Shown here: positions 19,752-26,920 of the stretch, one piece after another
Layout: the number at the start of each line of letters is the position of its first letter
Numbering within the stretch: the first letter of the stretch is position 1
Source of the DNA: Amycolatopsis solani
Lineage (GTDB): Bacteria > Actinomycetota > Actinomycetes > Mycobacteriales > Pseudonocardiaceae
DNA length: 64,000 nucleotides
Direction of reading: 5' to 3'
NCBI RefSeq assembly: GCF_033441515.1
Contig: NZ_JAWQJT010000003.1
Location: 992,001-1,056,000 of the forward strand
Notes under the pieces: model-generated
Databases searched by the model: none
What the model was told of the DNA's origin: nothing
Seen by the model: the letters and a program-made list of their open reading frames with translations, nothing else
Made by a program: the position numbers and the translations under genes

Positions 19752-21128
19752 CTATTCGGCGCAGGCCTTGCCGGAGTTGATGCAGTTGACCAGGCGGCCC
19801 ATGATCTGCCTGCTCATCACGTTCGCGAAGTCGTCGTGGTCGGACCGCGGGTTGTGCTTCTCCTGGGCGAACGCGTCCACTTTGTACTGACCGTTCTGCT
19901 GCACGTCCTGCGGGACGTCGTAGACGAGCGTCACCTGCAGCTGGGGCACGTTCTTGAACCCCTTGGGGCACTTGCCCTGCTGGTCGGCGAACACGATGTG
20001 CGTGCGGTGGTTCGCGCTGTCGGTGTTCTTGCCGTCCCAGCAGTTCGGGAAGTTGTGGATGCGCTCGACCTTGCTGCCCTGCGGGCAGATCGGGTACAGG
20101 TCGGTCAGCCGGTCTTCGAACCCGGTGCAGGTCCAGCTGGGCCGGGCGTTCGCCGGGCCGTTGGTGCTCTGCTTGGCGTCACCGTAGAGGACGCGCAGGC
20201 CGAGCGGCATCGCGGTGACCTGCTGGGCGCCGCCGCCGATGAACTTCAGGGTCGCGGACTCCGGCTCGATGATCTCGCCGTCGTTGTCGCCGACCTCTTC
20301 GTTCTCGCCCTGGGGACCACCCAGCTCCTCGGCCGGCGGTGCCGCGGCGGTGCTGCTCTGGTCGCCGTTCTGACCGTTCTGGCCGCCGTTGTTCTGGCCG
20401 TTCTGGTCCTGGTTGCGCGGACGGCGCTGGCGATCCTGCTGCCCGTCGCGGTTCTGGTCCTGACCGTCCTGCTGCTGGGCGTTCTGGCCGTCGTTGCGCC
20501 CGGCGCTCGTCCGGCCACCGCCGCGGCCGTCGCGCTCGCGCTGGTCCTGCTCCTGCGCGGCCTGCGCGTCCTGCCCGCTCTGGTCTTCCTGGACGTCGCC
20601 GGTCTTGCCCTGCTGCTTCTGCTGCGCCTGCTCGTTTTCGCTCTCGTTGGCCGCGTCGTCTTCGCGGTCGATGCGGATGACCGGCCAGAAGTAGGCGGAC
20701 TTGTCACCGTTCTTGCAGGTGGTGTCGCCGGCGAGCAGGCTCTTCAGGTTCGAATCGGCGTCGGTGGTCACGTTGCCGACGTAGTCGTGCAGGTGCTGCG
20801 CGCCGTTCTTGATCCCGGGCTGCGCGATGAAGTTGTCCGGGTTGTGGTGCGCGCCGTCCGCGTTCGTTCCACAGTCGACGGTGAAGGAACCCTGGGCGCC
20901 CTTCTTCTTCAAGGCCGCGTTGACGTTGTTGCCCGCGGGAACCTTGTTGATGTCGATGAAGAACGACGGATCCGCGGGGTCCGCACTGGCCTCGCCCGTG
21001 CGGCCCGCGCTGACCGCGACGGCGAGTGCGCCGACGGCGATCGCCAGGCCGATCGCACCCATCGCGATCTTGGTTCGGCGGGCAACGCGGTGCTTGCCCG
21101 TCACGGGGGACCGAGAATTCCGGGCCAT
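19752..21128 (-). CDS. Secreted DUF1996 protein with Gln/Asn-rich insertion
   Basis: The 458-residue protein has a basic N-terminus, one hydrophobic helix (IAMGAIGLAIAVGALAVAV) that acts as signal or anchor, and a DUF1996 domain split in two. The first part contains CGTNADGAHHNPDNFIAQPGIKNGAQHLHDYVGN; the second contains LRVLYGDAKQ, CPQGSKVERIHNFPNCWDGKN and HRTHIVFADQ. Between them (about 165-290) lies a Gln/Asn/Asp/Gly-rich low-complexity insert absent from ordinary DUF1996 proteins. The conserved His and Cys suggest an extracellular enzyme or binder; no function is established. ATG 21128 has GAGGTG upstream, and a TGAACC-N16-CGTATC promoter-like signal lies 150 nt upstream. Confidence 0.88.
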   Translation of the reverse strand: MARNSRSPVTGKHRVARRTKIAMGAIGLAIAVGALAVAVSAGRTGEASADPADPSFFIDINKVPAGNNVNAALKKKGAQGSFTVDCGTNADGAHHNPDNFIAQPGIKNGAQHLHDYVGNVTTDADSNLKSLLAGDTTCKNGDKSAYFWPVIRIDREDDAANESENEQAQQKQQGKTGDVQEDQSGQDAQAAQEQDQRERDGRGGGRTSAGRNDGQNAQQQDGQDQNRDGQQDRQRRPRNQDQNGQNNGGQNGQNGDQSSTAAAPPAEELGGPQGENEEVGDNDGEIIEPESATLKFIGGGAQQVTAMPLGLRVLYGDAKQSTNGPANARPSWTCTGFEDRLTDLYPICPQGSKVERIHNFPNCWDGKNTDSANHRTHIVFADQQGKCPKGFKNVPQLQVTLVYDVPQDVQQNGQYKVDAFAQEKHNPRSDHDDFANVMSRQIMGRLVNCINSGKACAE

Positions 21129-21282
21129 AGACTAGTTCACCTCGTTCGTTTTTCCGGGCGCGCCGAACAGCGCCGCAGCCCGGGCAAGAACTACCGTTGA
21201 TTTGAGGTCGAGATCGCGCGGAACCGGGGGGTCGGGTTGGGCGGTTCCGCCGCGTCGGGATGCATCGGGGGATGCATTGGGG

Positions 21283-21310
21283 GATACGGACCCCAGCGCC
21301 CCGAGGTTCA
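21283..21310 (-). promoter_or_regulatory. Candidate ECF (SigL-type) promoter of the DUF1996 gene
   Basis: On the minus strand TGAACC (21310-21305) is separated by 16 nt from CGTATC (21288-21283). Both hexamers and the spacing are identical to the signal at 22803-22830. The form resembles the mycobacterial SigL promoter pattern. A leader of about 150 nt follows, including two adjacent GGATGCAT copies. Confidence 0.65.
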
Positions 21311-21399
21311 AAAGCGACCGGTCCGTTATCTGTTCGTTATCAAGCAGAACGCAACCGGGCAGCATTCATCCAGGTCATCGCGTTATCGGGAGAAAAGAT

Positions 21400-22194
21400 T
21401 CAGCGCTGCACGGAAACGAGGACCGAGCCGTCGTCACCGCGGACTTCGAAGCGGCCGATCTGGTCCATCGCCAGTGAAATGGTTCCCTGCAGCCGCAACG
21501 GCTCCGGCGAACCCGGGATGCCGAACCCCTTGGGCGGCACCGACCAGCTGGACACCACGCTCTCGTCGCCCGCCTTGGAGATCGCGACCAGCCGGCACTT
21601 CACCGGCCCCACGATCCCGCGCAGCTCGAGTTCGACGCGGCTGCCCCACTCCACCGGCGAGACCGTCACGAGCGCGTTGACCGCGGAGCCGCCGCTGCCG
21701 CGCCCGTAGGTCTGGCTGCTGCCCGGCTGGGCGGGCGGCACGCTCGTCGCCAGGACGCCCGTCTCCGGCGGCGCCTGCTTCGTGCTCGGCGCGGACAGCG
21801 ACGCGGGCGGGACGGCGTCGGCGGGCCGGACCGCCAGCGTCACGAGCGGGCCGGCCACGACGAGGGCGGCGGCCGCGGCGCCGGCCAGGAGGCCGAGGCG
21901 CTTGCGGCGGCGGCGCTTCACCGTGGCCTCTTCCATGAGGCCGCGCAGCACGCGCGGCCCGGGCGCGAGGGTGCGGGGGCCGGGCGCGGGCATCGGGGGT
22001 TCCGGCCAGCTGCGCTTGACGAGGTCGAGGACGTCCGGCAGCTGGTAGAGCTCGATCAGGTCGAGCTGGCAGTGCGGGCAGTTCATCAGGTGGGCTTCGA
22101 ACTGGGTGTTTTCGGCCTCGCTGAGGACGCCGAGCACGTACGCGGCGACATCGGTGTGTGCGGACGCGGCCACCCTCAGTTCACCCCCGCTCAC
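21400..22194 (-). CDS. rslA: RslA-type zinc anti-sigma factor
   Basis: The 264-residue single-pass membrane protein would hold the adjacent ECF sigma factor inactive. The cytoplasmic zinc-binding anti-sigma motif is H-x23-H-x3-C-x2-C: SAHTDVAAYVLG and FEAHLMNCPHCQ. A basic stretch KRRRRKR precedes the membrane helix LGLLAGAAAAALVVAGPLVTLAV. The extracellular domain (TVSPVEWGSRVELELRGI to GSVLVSVQR) resembles that of M. tuberculosis RslA. In RslA-like proteins, loss of zinc or oxidation of the Cys pair releases the sigma factor; this is known of the family and not shown here. It overlaps the sigma gene by 14 bp. Confidence 0.88.
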   Translation of the reverse strand: MSGGELRVAASAHTDVAAYVLGVLSEAENTQFEAHLMNCPHCQLDLIELYQLPDVLDLVKRSWPEPPMPAPGPRTLAPGPRVLRGLMEEATVKRRRRKRLGLLAGAAAAALVVAGPLVTLAVRPADAVPPASLSAPSTKQAPPETGVLATSVPPAQPGSSQTYGRGSGGSAVNALVTVSPVEWGSRVELELRGIVGPVKCRLVAISKAGDESVVSSWSVPPKGFGIPGSPEPLRLQGTISLAMDQIGRFEVRGDDGSVLVSVQR

Positions 22195-22750
22195 GCAGGG
22201 CCCGGCGCAGGGCGCGGACGGCGTGGTGGATGCGGGACTTGACGGTGCCGGGCGGGACGCCGAGGGTCGCCGCCACCTCGTTCACGGTCCGATCGCGCAG
22301 GTAGGTCTGCTGGATGGCCTCGCGCTGCTCGGGCGAAAGACCCTGCAGCGCCTCGTAAACGATCATCGCGGCGAGCGTCCGGTCCGACTCGTCGGACACC
22401 GCGATCGCGTCGGATTCGATCTCTTCGAGCTCCTGGGGCCGCGCACTGCGGCTGCGCCAGCCGTCGATGACGATCCGCCGGGCGACCGTGAACAACCAGG
22501 CGCGCAGCATCTCCGGCCGGCGGTCGAGCTTGTCCGCGTTCCGCCACGCCTTGATCAGGGTCTCCTGCACGACGTCTTCGGCCCACTGCCGGTCGTGGCC
22601 GGTCAGCCGCAGCGCGAACGCCATGAGGGACCCGCCGAACTCCTGGTAAAGCGCCTTCGCCAGATCATCGGAGGCGTCGTTGAGCTCACCAGCGACTTCC
22701 GGATCTTGAGCGGGTCTCAGCGCTCGGGTGTGCCGTCCCACGCGGGACAT
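22181..22750 (-). CDS. sigL: SigL-type ECF RNA polymerase sigma factor
   Basis: The 189-residue sigma-70 family ECF factor has region 2 (YQEFGGSLMAFALRLTG to EDVVQETLIKAWRN) and region 4 (LQGLSPEQREAIQQTYL to VPPGTVKSRIHHAVRALRRAL). Sequence and partner protein resemble SigL/RslA of mycobacteria. ATG 22750 is chosen as the start MSRVGRHTRALR; further upstream codons have no sigma similarity. It is co-transcribed with the anti-sigma gene. Two neighbouring units carry a shared TGAACC-N16-CGTATC signal that it probably recognises; no such signal is seen in front of sigL itself. Confidence 0.9.
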   Translation of the reverse strand: MSRVGRHTRALRPAQDPEVAGELNDASDDLAKALYQEFGGSLMAFALRLTGHDRQWAEDVVQETLIKAWRNADKLDRRPEMLRAWLFTVARRIVIDGWRSRSARPQELEEIESDAIAVSDESDRTLAAMIVYEALQGLSPEQREAIQQTYLRDRTVNEVAATLGVPPGTVKSRIHHAVRALRRALRERG

Positions 22751-22802
22751 CCTGGTGCTCCGGACGGCCCAAGTCCAGTACCGAATGGTCCCGAAACTTT
22801 TT

Positions 22803-22830
22803 TGAACCGTTTCCGGACCGTGTCCGTATC
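22803..22830 (+). promoter_or_regulatory. Candidate ECF (SigL-type) promoter of the redox operon
   Basis: TGAACC (22803-22808), a 16-nt spacer and CGTATC (22825-22830) lie in the sigL/lipoprotein divergent gap and point at the lipoprotein gene 140 nt downstream. The signal equals that in front of the DUF1996 gene. Confidence 0.65.
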
Positions 22831-22970
22831 CCCTACCGAAGACCCCGACAAGGCGTTGTCCCCCGCAACGCTCCGCATCCACCCCGGACCACATGTCCAC
22901 TGTGGATCCTTCGCGCGCTTTTCCGTTGCACCTCAAGGTACAGCGCGTAGTCATGCCCTCCGGAGGAGCA

Positions 22971-23567
22971 GTGATCCGCATTCCCCGAACGGCGGTCCCC
23001 GCCGCCGTGTGCCTCACCGCACTCGCCCTGCTCACCGCCTGCACGGCCGGCGCCGCCACCACCTCGGCCGGCGGGTACGCCGGCGGCGGCGCCGGGATGC
23101 AGATGCCCGGTATGCAGGCCCCGATGACCATCGCGATGCCGCAGCCCATCACCGCCACCCCGAACGACCCGGCGAAGAGCCAGCTCAGGGCCGCGAAGAC
23201 GTTCGACCTCGGCCTGATGCTCGTCGACGGCACCGGCTACACCATCTACCGCTACGACCGCGACACGACGAACCCCTCGCGCTCGAACTGCGTAGGCGCC
23301 TGCGCGGCGAAGTGGATCCCGGTCAAGGCCGGTGGCACCCTCGCCCCGATCGACGTCGACCAGTCCCTGATCGGCCAGATCACCCGCGACGACGGCACCC
23401 AGCAGCTCACCCTGGCCGGCTGGCCGCTGTACCACTTCGCCGGCGACAGCGAACCGGCCGACACGTCCGGCCAGGGCGCCGACCAGGCCTGGTACCCGAT
23501 CGCGCCGGACGGCACCAAGATCACGCTGACCCAGGACGAGTGGAGGCAAAATGCTTTCGGTGTCTGA
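22971..23567 (+). CDS. Lipoprotein of the 'secreted repeat' (Lipoprotein_15) family
   Basis: The 198-residue lipoprotein has a signal peptide with lipobox LTAC (Cys24). A Met-rich segment, MQMPGMQAPMTIAM (43-56), follows; such clusters often bind copper, which is an inference here. Two copies of the family repeat follow: LGLMLVDGTGYTIYRYDRD with CVGACAAKWIPV, and LTLAGWPLYHFAGD with AWYPIAPDG. The function of the family is unknown. GTG 22971 has CGGAGGAG directly upstream. It is the first gene of a five-gene operon encoding membrane and redox proteins and overlaps the DUF4142 gene. Confidence 0.87.
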   Translation: MIRIPRTAVPAAVCLTALALLTACTAGAATTSAGGYAGGGAGMQMPGMQAPMTIAMPQPITATPNDPAKSQLRAAKTFDLGLMLVDGTGYTIYRYDRDTTNPSRSNCVGACAAKWIPVKAGGTLAPIDVDQSLIGQITRDDGTQQLTLAGWPLYHFAGDSEPADTSGQGADQAWYPIAPDGTKITLTQDEWRQNAFGV

Positions 23568-24348
23568 GTTCGCCGGACCGGACTTCGGCCCGCCGTCGGC
23601 CACCGAGCGTTCCCGCCCGCTGGTCCGCGTCCTGTTCGTGCTGGTCGCGGTGCTGACGCTGCTCGCGTCGGTGGCCGTCACCTCGACCGCCCAGACCACC
23701 TCGGTGTCCGACACCGACGCGGTGCTGCTGACCAAGGTGCGCCAGGCCGGTCTCTGGGAAATGCCCTCCGGCATGATGGCGATGCAGAAGGGCAGCCCGA
23801 TCGTCCAGGCGGTCGGCTTCGCGATCATGATGGACCACGGCCGGCTCGACGTCGCCACGCGCGCGTTGTCGGCGAAGCTGAACTCGCCGGTCCCCGACCA
23901 GCCCTCCGCGGAACAGCTCGGCTGGCTCGCCGAGCAGATGAACGCCTCGCCCGGCCCGGAGTTCGACCGCATCTTCGCCAACCGGCTGCGCGCGGCGCAC
24001 GGCCAGGTGTTCGCGGTCCTCGCGCAGCTGCGCGCCGGCACCCGCAACGACGACGTGCGCGCGTTCGCGACCGTCGGCAACCAGGCCGTCATGCGGCACA
24101 TGACGATGCTCGAGAGCACCGGGATGGTCGACTACACCGCGCTGCCCACCCCGGCCGTCTCCACCACCGCGGCGCCGGTCGGCCAGCCGCTCGGCCTCGA
24201 CACGTCCCAGATCGCCGTGGTGGGAGCCCTGTTCCTGCTGGTCGGCGGCGGCCTGTTCTACGTGCTGCGGCAGATCAAGGGCAATCGCGGCCGGGCCAGG
24301 GCGTCGCGCCGGCCGGCCACCGTGAGAACCGGGGGCAGCCATGGTTGA
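23551..24348 (+). CDS. DUF4142 protein, membrane-anchored
   Basis: The 265-residue protein has an N-terminal membrane segment (VLFVLVAVLTLLASVAVT), a four-helix DUF4142 domain (about 55-200) and a C-terminal membrane helix (IAVVGALFLLVGGGLFYVL) with a basic tail. DUF4142 domains resemble ferritin-like bundles, and this one is rich in Met and His (EMPSGMMAMQKG, MMDHGRLD, VMRHMTML). The large domain is probably extracytoplasmic. It overlaps both neighbours, which points to a tight operon. Metal binding is a guess from composition. Confidence 0.85.
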   Translation: MLSVSEFAGPDFGPPSATERSRPLVRVLFVLVAVLTLLASVAVTSTAQTTSVSDTDAVLLTKVRQAGLWEMPSGMMAMQKGSPIVQAVGFAIMMDHGRLDVATRALSAKLNSPVPDQPSAEQLGWLAEQMNASPGPEFDRIFANRLRAAHGQVFAVLAQLRAGTRNDDVRAFATVGNQAVMRHMTMLESTGMVDYTALPTPAVSTTAAPVGQPLGLDTSQIAVVGALFLLVGGGLFYVLRQIKGNRGRARASRRPATVRTGGSHG

Positions 24349-24958
24349 GACCTGGCACGAAGCGACGATCTTCGTCACGCAGCAGTTCCAGCCGAAGACG
24401 GACCCGGCGGCCCGCGGGCTCGCGGCTTTCGCCGCACGGGCGTCCTACGCCGCGATGATGCTGACGCTCACCTGGGGCGTGCTCACCGCCACCGGCTGGG
24501 TGCGGTCGGTCACCGGCCGCAAGGCGCTGCGCAGCTCGCACATGGTGCTGGCGACCGGGACGCTGATCTTCGGCGGCATCCACGCGCTCGGCTTCTTCTA
24601 CCTGACGATCGAGCCCTACTCCCTGCAGTACCTCTTCCTCCCGTTCCTCGCGGGCCAGGAAGGCAGGCACATCGCCGGCATCGTCGGCTTCGAGATCATG
24701 CTCGCCATCGCGCTCACCGCGGGCCTGCAGCGGTTCACCTCCTACCGCCGCTGGCTGTGGCTGCACCGCTGCGCGTACCCGGCGGTGGCGCTCACGGCGC
24801 TGCACGCCTGGTTCGGCTCGATCGCCAACGGCCACCTCGCCGTCGTCTGGCTGGGCGGCATCACGCTGCTCATCCCGGCGGTCACGGTGTCGCTGCTGCG
24901 GTTCATGCCCGCGCGCACCCTCGAACGCATCGGACTCGTGGAAGAGCAGGTGGCCTGA
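24341..24958 (+). CDS. Ferric reductase-like/cytochrome b-type membrane protein
   Basis: The 205-residue protein has about five membrane helices. Paired histidines in two helices (SSHMVLATGTLIFGGIHALG and LWLHRCAYPAVALTALHAW) have the spacing of bis-haem ferric reductase-like transmembrane domains. It would carry electrons across the membrane from the ferredoxin/reductase pair encoded next to it. No FAD/NAD domain is fused. The start overlaps the DUF4142 gene, and the ferredoxin gene begins one base after its stop. Confidence 0.8.
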   Translation: MVETWHEATIFVTQQFQPKTDPAARGLAAFAARASYAAMMLTLTWGVLTATGWVRSVTGRKALRSSHMVLATGTLIFGGIHALGFFYLTIEPYSLQYLFLPFLAGQEGRHIAGIVGFEIMLAIALTAGLQRFTSYRRWLWLHRCAYPAVALTALHAWFGSIANGHLAVVWLGGITLLIPAVTVSLLRFMPARTLERIGLVEEQVA

Positions 24959-24959
24959 C

Positions 24960-25190
24960 ATGCCCTTCCGTCTGCCCGGAAGCGGGCCCCGGATCAGCGT
25001 CGACAACGACCGGTGCGAGCTCTACGGCATCTGCGCCATGGAGGCGCCGGACGTGTTCGACCTCGGCCAGGACGGCCGCCTGCGCTTCCACACGCGGCTG
25101 CTCGACGAAACCACCATGGAACAGGCGAAGATGGCCGCCCGCTGCTGCCCGATGCAGGCGGTCGTGATGAGAGGGGACCTCGATGGCTGA
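24960..25190 (+). CDS. Small 3Fe-4S/4Fe-4S ferredoxin
   Basis: The 76-residue ferredoxin has a CELYGIC (C-x5-C) motif and a later ARCCPMQAV, the pattern of the single-cluster ferredoxins that serve P450s and other oxygenases. It overlaps the following FAD oxidoreductase by 8 bp. The natural reading is FAD reductase to ferredoxin to haem membrane protein. Confidence 0.9.
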   Translation: MPFRLPGSGPRISVDNDRCELYGICAMEAPDVFDLGQDGRLRFHTRLLDETTMEQAKMAARCCPMQAVVMRGDLDG

Positions 25191-26616
25191 CGGCGACCGG
25201 ATCGTCATCGTGGGTGCGGGCGTCGCCGGGCTGCGGGCCGCGGAACGCCTGCGCGAGCAGAACTTCGACGGCGAGATCGTCCTGATCGGCGACGAAGCAC
25301 GGCGGCCCTACCACCGGCCGATGGTCTCCAAGGCACTGGTGATGGGGACCGAACGGCCCAGCGACGTGGGCCTTTCGCACTACCTGCCCGACCTCGACGT
25401 GCACTGGCGGCTCGGCGCGCGCGTGACGCACCTGGACACCACCGAGCGGGTCGTGCACCTGCCCGGCGGCGAATCCCTCTGGTACGACGGCCTGATCGCC
25501 GCGACCGGCGTCTACCCGCGGCACCTGCCCGGGTCGCCGCGGCACGACCCGCGCGTGCGGATCCTGCGCACGGTCGAGGATTCGATGGCCGTGCGGCGCT
25601 GCCTCAACGCCAGCAAGAAGCCCGCCGTCGTGATCGGCGCCGGCCTGATCGGCAACGAGTTCGCCGCGAGCATGCGGCACATCGGCCGGGACGTCACCCT
25701 GGTCGGGCACGCGAAGGCGCCCCTGCACCGCTTCGGCGACCGCGTCTCCAGCGGCATCGTCGAGGCGCACCACGAGCACCGCGCGAACCTGGCGATGAAG
25801 AGCGAAGTCCGGCACTGGATCAGCACGAAGGACACCGTCGGGCTGCACCTGACGAACAACCAGCTGCTGGTCGCCAGCGTCGTCGTGCTCGCGATCGGCA
25901 GCGTCCCGTCGGTCGACTGGATGCGCGGCTCCGGCCTCGACATCAGCGACGGCGTGCTCTGCGACTCGAAGCTGTTCGCCGAAGGCGCCTCCGACGTCGT
26001 CATCGCCGGCGACATCGCGCGCTGGCCGAACCTGCGCTTCGACGAGACCCCGCGGCGGGTCGAGCACTGGATCAACGCGGTCGAGTCGGCCCGGCACGCG
26101 GCGGACAACCTGCTGCTGGGGCACTCGAGCGCGAAGCCGTTCACCCCGCTCCCCCGCGCCTGGTCGACGTTGTACGACACCCGCCTGCAGATGTGCGGGA
26201 TGCCGTCGCTGGCCGAGGACACGGTCACGCTGGCCGACGGCATCACCGGCTTCATCCGCGACGGCAGGCTCGTCGGCATCTCCGCGTGGGACAAGCCCCG
26301 GGCGATGCTCGACTGGATGGCCGAGCTCGACCGGCGGCTGCCCGCGCCCGACTACGTGCCGGAGCCGGAACCCGCGCCCGTCGCGGAGGTCCCGGTCGTC
26401 GAGCCTTCGGTCGCCGCGCTGGCGGCCGAGGTGCCGCCGGAGTTCGACAGCGGCTTCGACCACCAGGCCTTCGAGCGCGAGTTCGAGAGCGAGTTCGCCA
26501 ACGACATCCCCACGACGGCGTTCCCCGCACAGGCCCTGCCGGCCCCGCCGACCACGGCGTTCGCCGCGCAGCCCGGCGCGGCGCTGCCGACGATGGCCAT
26601 CCCGATGGGGAGGTAG
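25183..26616 (+). CDS. FAD-dependent NAD(P)H ferredoxin reductase with C-terminal extension
   Basis: The 477-residue protein is a two-dinucleotide-fold reductase. The FAD site is IVIVGAGVAGLRAAERL, the NAD(P)H site is AVVIGAGLIGNEFAAS and the FAD C-terminal motif is VVIAGDIARW. It would reduce the adjacent ferredoxin. Beyond about residue 385 there is an Ala/Pro/Glu-rich tail of some 90 residues (from APDYVPEPEPAPVAE), which is not part of the family and may be a tether. It is the last gene of the operon; a hairpin lies 44 nt downstream. Confidence 0.88.
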   Translation: MADGDRIVIVGAGVAGLRAAERLREQNFDGEIVLIGDEARRPYHRPMVSKALVMGTERPSDVGLSHYLPDLDVHWRLGARVTHLDTTERVVHLPGGESLWYDGLIAATGVYPRHLPGSPRHDPRVRILRTVEDSMAVRRCLNASKKPAVVIGAGLIGNEFAASMRHIGRDVTLVGHAKAPLHRFGDRVSSGIVEAHHEHRANLAMKSEVRHWISTKDTVGLHLTNNQLLVASVVVLAIGSVPSVDWMRGSGLDISDGVLCDSKLFAEGASDVVIAGDIARWPNLRFDETPRRVEHWINAVESARHAADNLLLGHSSAKPFTPLPRAWSTLYDTRLQMCGMPSLAEDTVTLADGITGFIRDGRLVGISAWDKPRAMLDWMAELDRRLPAPDYVPEPEPAPVAEVPVVEPSVAALAAEVPPEFDSGFDHQAFEREFESEFANDIPTTAFPAQALPAPPTTAFAAQPGAALPTMAIPMGR

Positions 26617-26920
26617 TGAAGCCGGGGCGGGGCTGCGCGCGGCGGCCCCCGTCCCCTTTGCCGGTCACCACGCCCCCTCCGCGGCTGGGCGGTGTGGTGA
26701 CCGGCCCCAACGTCCCCCTGCCCGTCTCGCGTTGAGTTGACGCCAGCGCCCGGCGGGCCAGGAGAGGGCCATCCCGAGGGAACCCGACGCCCCCGGGGTG
26801 GTCTTCTTCCGGCGCACCGGGCGGGGGCCCGGGGGTCGAAAGGCCGTACCGGGATTTCCTGGCACGGCAACGGAACCGTGGGGGCCTTCGCGGCGGAAGG
26901 GTATGCCGCCGCGGAGGTCG
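26617..26920. other. Convergent intergenic region with one hairpin
   Basis: No gene is seen between the reductase and the convergent MFS gene. The only clear structure is the hairpin at 26660-26705. The remainder is G/C-rich without recognisable signals. Confidence 0.6.
26660..26705. terminator. 15-bp hairpin after the redox operon
   Basis: GCCGGTCACCACGCC (26660-26674) pairs with GGTGTGGTGACCGGC (26691-26705) with one G-T wobble around a 16-nt loop. No U tract follows. It probably ends the redox operon. Confidence 0.6.
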
